Origin: Phocoena phocoena
Taxonomy: Eukaryota > Chordata > Mammalia > Artiodactyla > Phocoenidae
Length of the DNA stretch: 64,000 bases
NCBI RefSeq assembly: GCF_963924675.1
Contig: NC_089219.1
Coordinates: 153,966,288 to 154,030,287, forward strand
Direction of reading: 5' to 3'
In this document: piece by piece, positions 61,400 through 64,000 of the stretch
Position numbering within the stretch: the stretch's first letter is position 1
Layout of the letters: every line of letters begins with the position of its first letter
Made by a program: the position numbers and the translations under genes
The notes under the pieces: model-generated
What the model was told of the DNA's origin: nothing
What the model saw: only the letters and a program-made list of their open reading frames with translations
Databases searched by the model: none

Positions 61400-61971
61400 T
61401 GGCCTATCAACGAAATCCTCACCTGACCTAGGAATGAGCATTCCTAGCACCATGGAACAAAATGGTCATAAAATGCCTCCCAAGCTATGGTCGAGTTTAG
61501 GACCATGAGGGGTTCCTGCTAGCTAAAAATTGTCATTTGCCATCTGCCTCTACAAAAATTAGGTCACTAGCCACTGCAGTCTCTGACCTTCACCCAGGAG
61601 TTCAGGGCAGAGATCAGGAATGAGGAACTCTGTGTTCTGGGAAAAACTGGAAGAATAGGTCTTCAGATAGTTATTTTCAGGAGAATATTGTATGAGCCCA
61701 ATTTCTTATATTTTCTCATATCTAGAAAAGCACTAAAATCATTTATGGAGACATTTGCTCCTTATGACCAGCAGCAACCCTCTGCCAAGATGTGCGCTTG
61801 ATTGCACCTATCTCCCTTTACCCAAATCGCATATATACTGACCTCTCCCACACTTCTTTGGGGCAGTTCCTCAGAGCTATCTGAGAAGCTGTCTCCAGGC
61901 TCTGGTCCTCCTTTTGCCCCAAGTAAAACTTAACGCACAACTGTCACGTTGTGCATTTTCTTCAGTCAACA
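61400..61971 (+). repeat. 3' LTR of the provirus
   Basis: The LTR shares about 110 bp with 55366-55475. The R/U5-like end has 'ctttggggcagttcctcaga', 'gctatctgagaagctgtctc', AGTAAA (61922-61927) and 'ctgtcacgttgtgcattttc', finishing near 'gtcaaca'. An AT-rich 'catatatactgacc' lies upstream at about 61830. The left boundary is uncertain. Confidence 0.7.
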
Positions 61972-62550
61972 AGGGTGAACGCACAACTTCTGCTGGGAGT
62001 CTGTGCGGAGTCACAGTGAGGCCTAGGGTGGGGCTTGAACCTGAGTAGCTGGGAGGAAAAGGGTAAGGGTGGGTTGAATCTTCCTCGGGGAGGAGGAAGC
62101 CCAGCATGGGGAAAGCTAACTTCAATTTCTACCTTCAGGGGGAGAAAAGAATCTATGCCTCAAATATCAAAATTGCAATCTTTCCCTAGAGCCTAGCTGG
62201 AGAAACTGGGACATGTCAACTCTCCTCCCCGCTTTCCCCTCTACTTCCCCTACAGATTTCCTCCACACTCCCAATGGCATCCTGAAGGTCTGCTTATTCC
62301 CCATGTCACGTGAACATACAAGGCTTGTGTCCATGCCCCTGCCTCTCAGCCCTTTACTTGGCCCAAATTCTTTTTGGTTCAAGGCTTTCTCTTAATTTTC
62401 ACTTAGCTTCCTAATTTTCACTCATCTAGCTGTCATAAAAACCTGCAAAGACCCAGGCAGGCCTGGCTTGGGGCAAGGGGTGTATGGTTGGGTCACCCTA
62501 TCTAAACTTCAGCAGCAACTTCAGCTCTGGAGACAACAGAGATCTCCTGC

Positions 62551-62551
<1 letters not shown>

Positions 62552-62597
<46 letters not shown>
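62552..62597 (+). repeat. (CA)n microsatellite
   Basis: An uninterrupted run of about 22 CA units. Confidence 0.97.
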
Positions 62598-62598
<1 letters not shown>

Positions 62599-62934
62599 TC
62601 TTCTCACCTCACCATGGATTGTTGACATGTAGTAGATACATTTGCATAATACCTGTAGGTAATGTGTTTGTTCCTCAGTTCTGGGTAAAATAAACCAAAA
62701 CAGTTTTCCCTTCTCTCCTCCCTCCCTTCTTCCCTCCCTCCCTCCACCCCCTGCCTGTTTCCAGGGTCAGGTCTTCTGGGGGATTGGACTGGCCTCTTTG
62801 AGAACAGAGCTGATTCAGTCAGAATCTGTCCTGGAGAGCTGCCCTGGGAAAAGCACACCATCTCCTCAGAGTCTTCTGGGCGGGAGAGGGTGGGGGTGTT
62901 AGTGGTAAACACAATGCTCCTGGGCATCAGGTCC

Positions 62935-63090
62935 CTTTGGTGCAGTGAAAAGACCACTTGATTGAGAGTCAGAAGAGCTAGAAGCTGGCTTCTGGACCAT
63001 ACTCTGCCACTCACTGGCTACATGGCCCCAGACAAGTTAATTTTCCTCTCCTGGCTTCAGTTTATCCGTCAGTCATCTCAGACAATTGAC
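62935..63090 (+). repeat. MIR SINE
   Basis: Forward MIR: 'gattgagagtcagaagagct', 'ctctgccactcactggctac', 'ggctTcagtttatccgtcag' in core order. Confidence 0.8.
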
Positions 63091-63449
63091 ATCTATCATC
63101 CTGTCCTGCTCTGACAGCCGGTAAGTCTGTTCCAAGGTGGAAAAAATGCCAAGATGGAGCCCTTGGGCACTTGACTTTTCCATCTAGAAACTTCTAAGTC
63201 CAGGCCACTGCATCTAGGACAGATTCCAGGGCTGAGAGGAGGGGCGGTTTGTGGTGGGGGAAGTAGAGAAGGGGGTCAGAGGTCTATAGTGGGCAAGAGG
63301 ATGATGTGGAGAGGTATAGGCAGAACAGGTGGAACAAAGGTGTCTGGAATTTACACTGAGCCAAAAACTCCGGCTTTCACACTATGTCCAGGACACCCTG
63401 ACTAGATGACCCTCTCCATGGTCAGGGTCCACTTATGCTCTGGAGACAT

Positions 63450-63580
63450 GTGACCTTGAACAGCACAGCCTTGGTTTCCTCATCCATAAAATTGACGTAG
63501 GAAAACCAACCCATAGCATGGTTATGAGGGCTTAATGAGCTGACTTATGGAGTGTCTAGCACAGATATTTTATCAATAAG
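63450..63580 (+). repeat. MIR fragment
   Basis: Forward MIR 3' half: 'ggtttcctcatccataaaat', then 'ggttatgagggcttaatgag' and 'gtgtctagcacagatatttt'. Confidence 0.7.
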
Positions 63581-64000
63581 GCAAGTAGGCAGCACCAAGC
63601 AGGTGGAGTCCTGGGGGTGGAAAGAGCAGAAGAGTGAAAAATTCTGGAATCTGCTCCGTGCAGCCAGTCATGCTAAAGTCCCACAGGTACCAGGTTTGGG
63701 TGTCCTTAAAGGTACCCAGTGAAAAGCTCCTATTTGGCATGTGGTTCTGGGAGCAAGATAACATCACAGAGGGTCTAAAGACCCCCAGGGCCTGGTCCTC
63801 ACCCCCTCTACCCCCTTACCTCTTTGTCCTGCTTCTCTCCTCCCAAGGCCCCTGTCCCGGGTTTCTCCACTGACCCTTCACACCTACAGTCTCTGCACTG
63901 GGGAAAAGGGTGGATAGGGAAGAGGGAGGGCTGATGTGGAAGCAACTCCTGAGGGGCAGCCCTGCATGTCTTCCTTCCTTGAGTTCTCCAAACTGGGCTA

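Larger units (their letters stand above)
55366..61971 (+). mobile_element. Degraded gammaretrovirus-like endogenous provirus with nested insertions
   Basis: Two homologous direct repeats of about 110 bp (55366-55475 and 61522-61631) share 'ggtcactagccactgcagtc' and 'cagggcagagatcagg'. They look like parts of the two LTRs. Between them lie a remnant of the pol 3' end (57838-58036) and an AT-rich, env-like but heavily mutated region to about 59063. The 3' LTR ends near 61971 and has an R/U5-like run with AGTAAA at 61922. The 5' LTR is recognised only over about 110 bp. No open viral gene survives. The provirus was later hit by a CHR SINE (55998) and an L1 (59064), and the L1 by another SINE (60217). 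Confidence 0.75.
61972..64000. other. Intergenic sequence to the window end
   Basis: No gene was recognised. The region contains a (CA)n run, a pyrimidine-rich tract (about 62706-62755) and MIR copies at 62935-63090 and 63450-63580. In human the next gene in this direction is MYOG, which I do not see here. Confidence 0.55.

Overview
The window is nuclear DNA of a placental mammal, most likely a cetacean (whale or dolphin). The genes are split by canonical GT-AG introns. The non-coding DNA is full of mammalian interspersed repeats (MIR, L2, L1, a hAT relic, an endogenous retrovirus). Six copies of a tRNA-derived SINE beginning 'gggcttccctggtgg' look like the CHR family of cetaceans and hippopotamuses. 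I identified genes by comparing exon translations with the remembered human proteins; no search was run.

Gene order left to right is CHI3L1 (+), MYBPH (+), ADORA1 (-). This matches human 1q32.1 in reverse orientation. From 990 to about 8075 lies a ten-exon CHI3L1 (YKL-40, a catalytically dead GH18 lectin). All its splice sites are present, but it carries two single-base deletions (exons 2 and 3) and a TGG-to-TAG stop in exon 7, so I call it a unitary pseudogene. From about 11,118 to 19,660 lies an apparently intact MYBPH (476 aa, FN3-Ig-FN3-Ig, a muscle myosin-binding protein) with a TATA box and E-boxes. From 53,196 down to 21,387 on the minus strand lies an intact ADORA1 (adenosine A1 receptor, 326 aa) in two coding exons split by a 30.8 kb intron. 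MYBPH and ADORA1 converge, with poly(A) signals only about 350 bp apart.

The ADORA1 intron (22-53 kb) and the region upstream of ADORA1 (54-64 kb) hold no other gene I can support. They contain layered transposons. An L2 element is split by a reversed L1, which is itself split by a CHR SINE (43.0-46.4 kb). A degraded gammaretrovirus-like provirus (about 55.4-62.0 kb) is split by an L1, which is itself split by a CHR SINE. Several SINE and L1 copies still show target-site duplications.

The most notable observations are the broken CHI3L1, a 24-base exact match between MYBPH intron 2 and exon 3, a second 24-base exact match inside the ADORA1 intron, and the nested retroelements. There is no sign of a bacterial-type system, CRISPR array or new enzymatic cluster.
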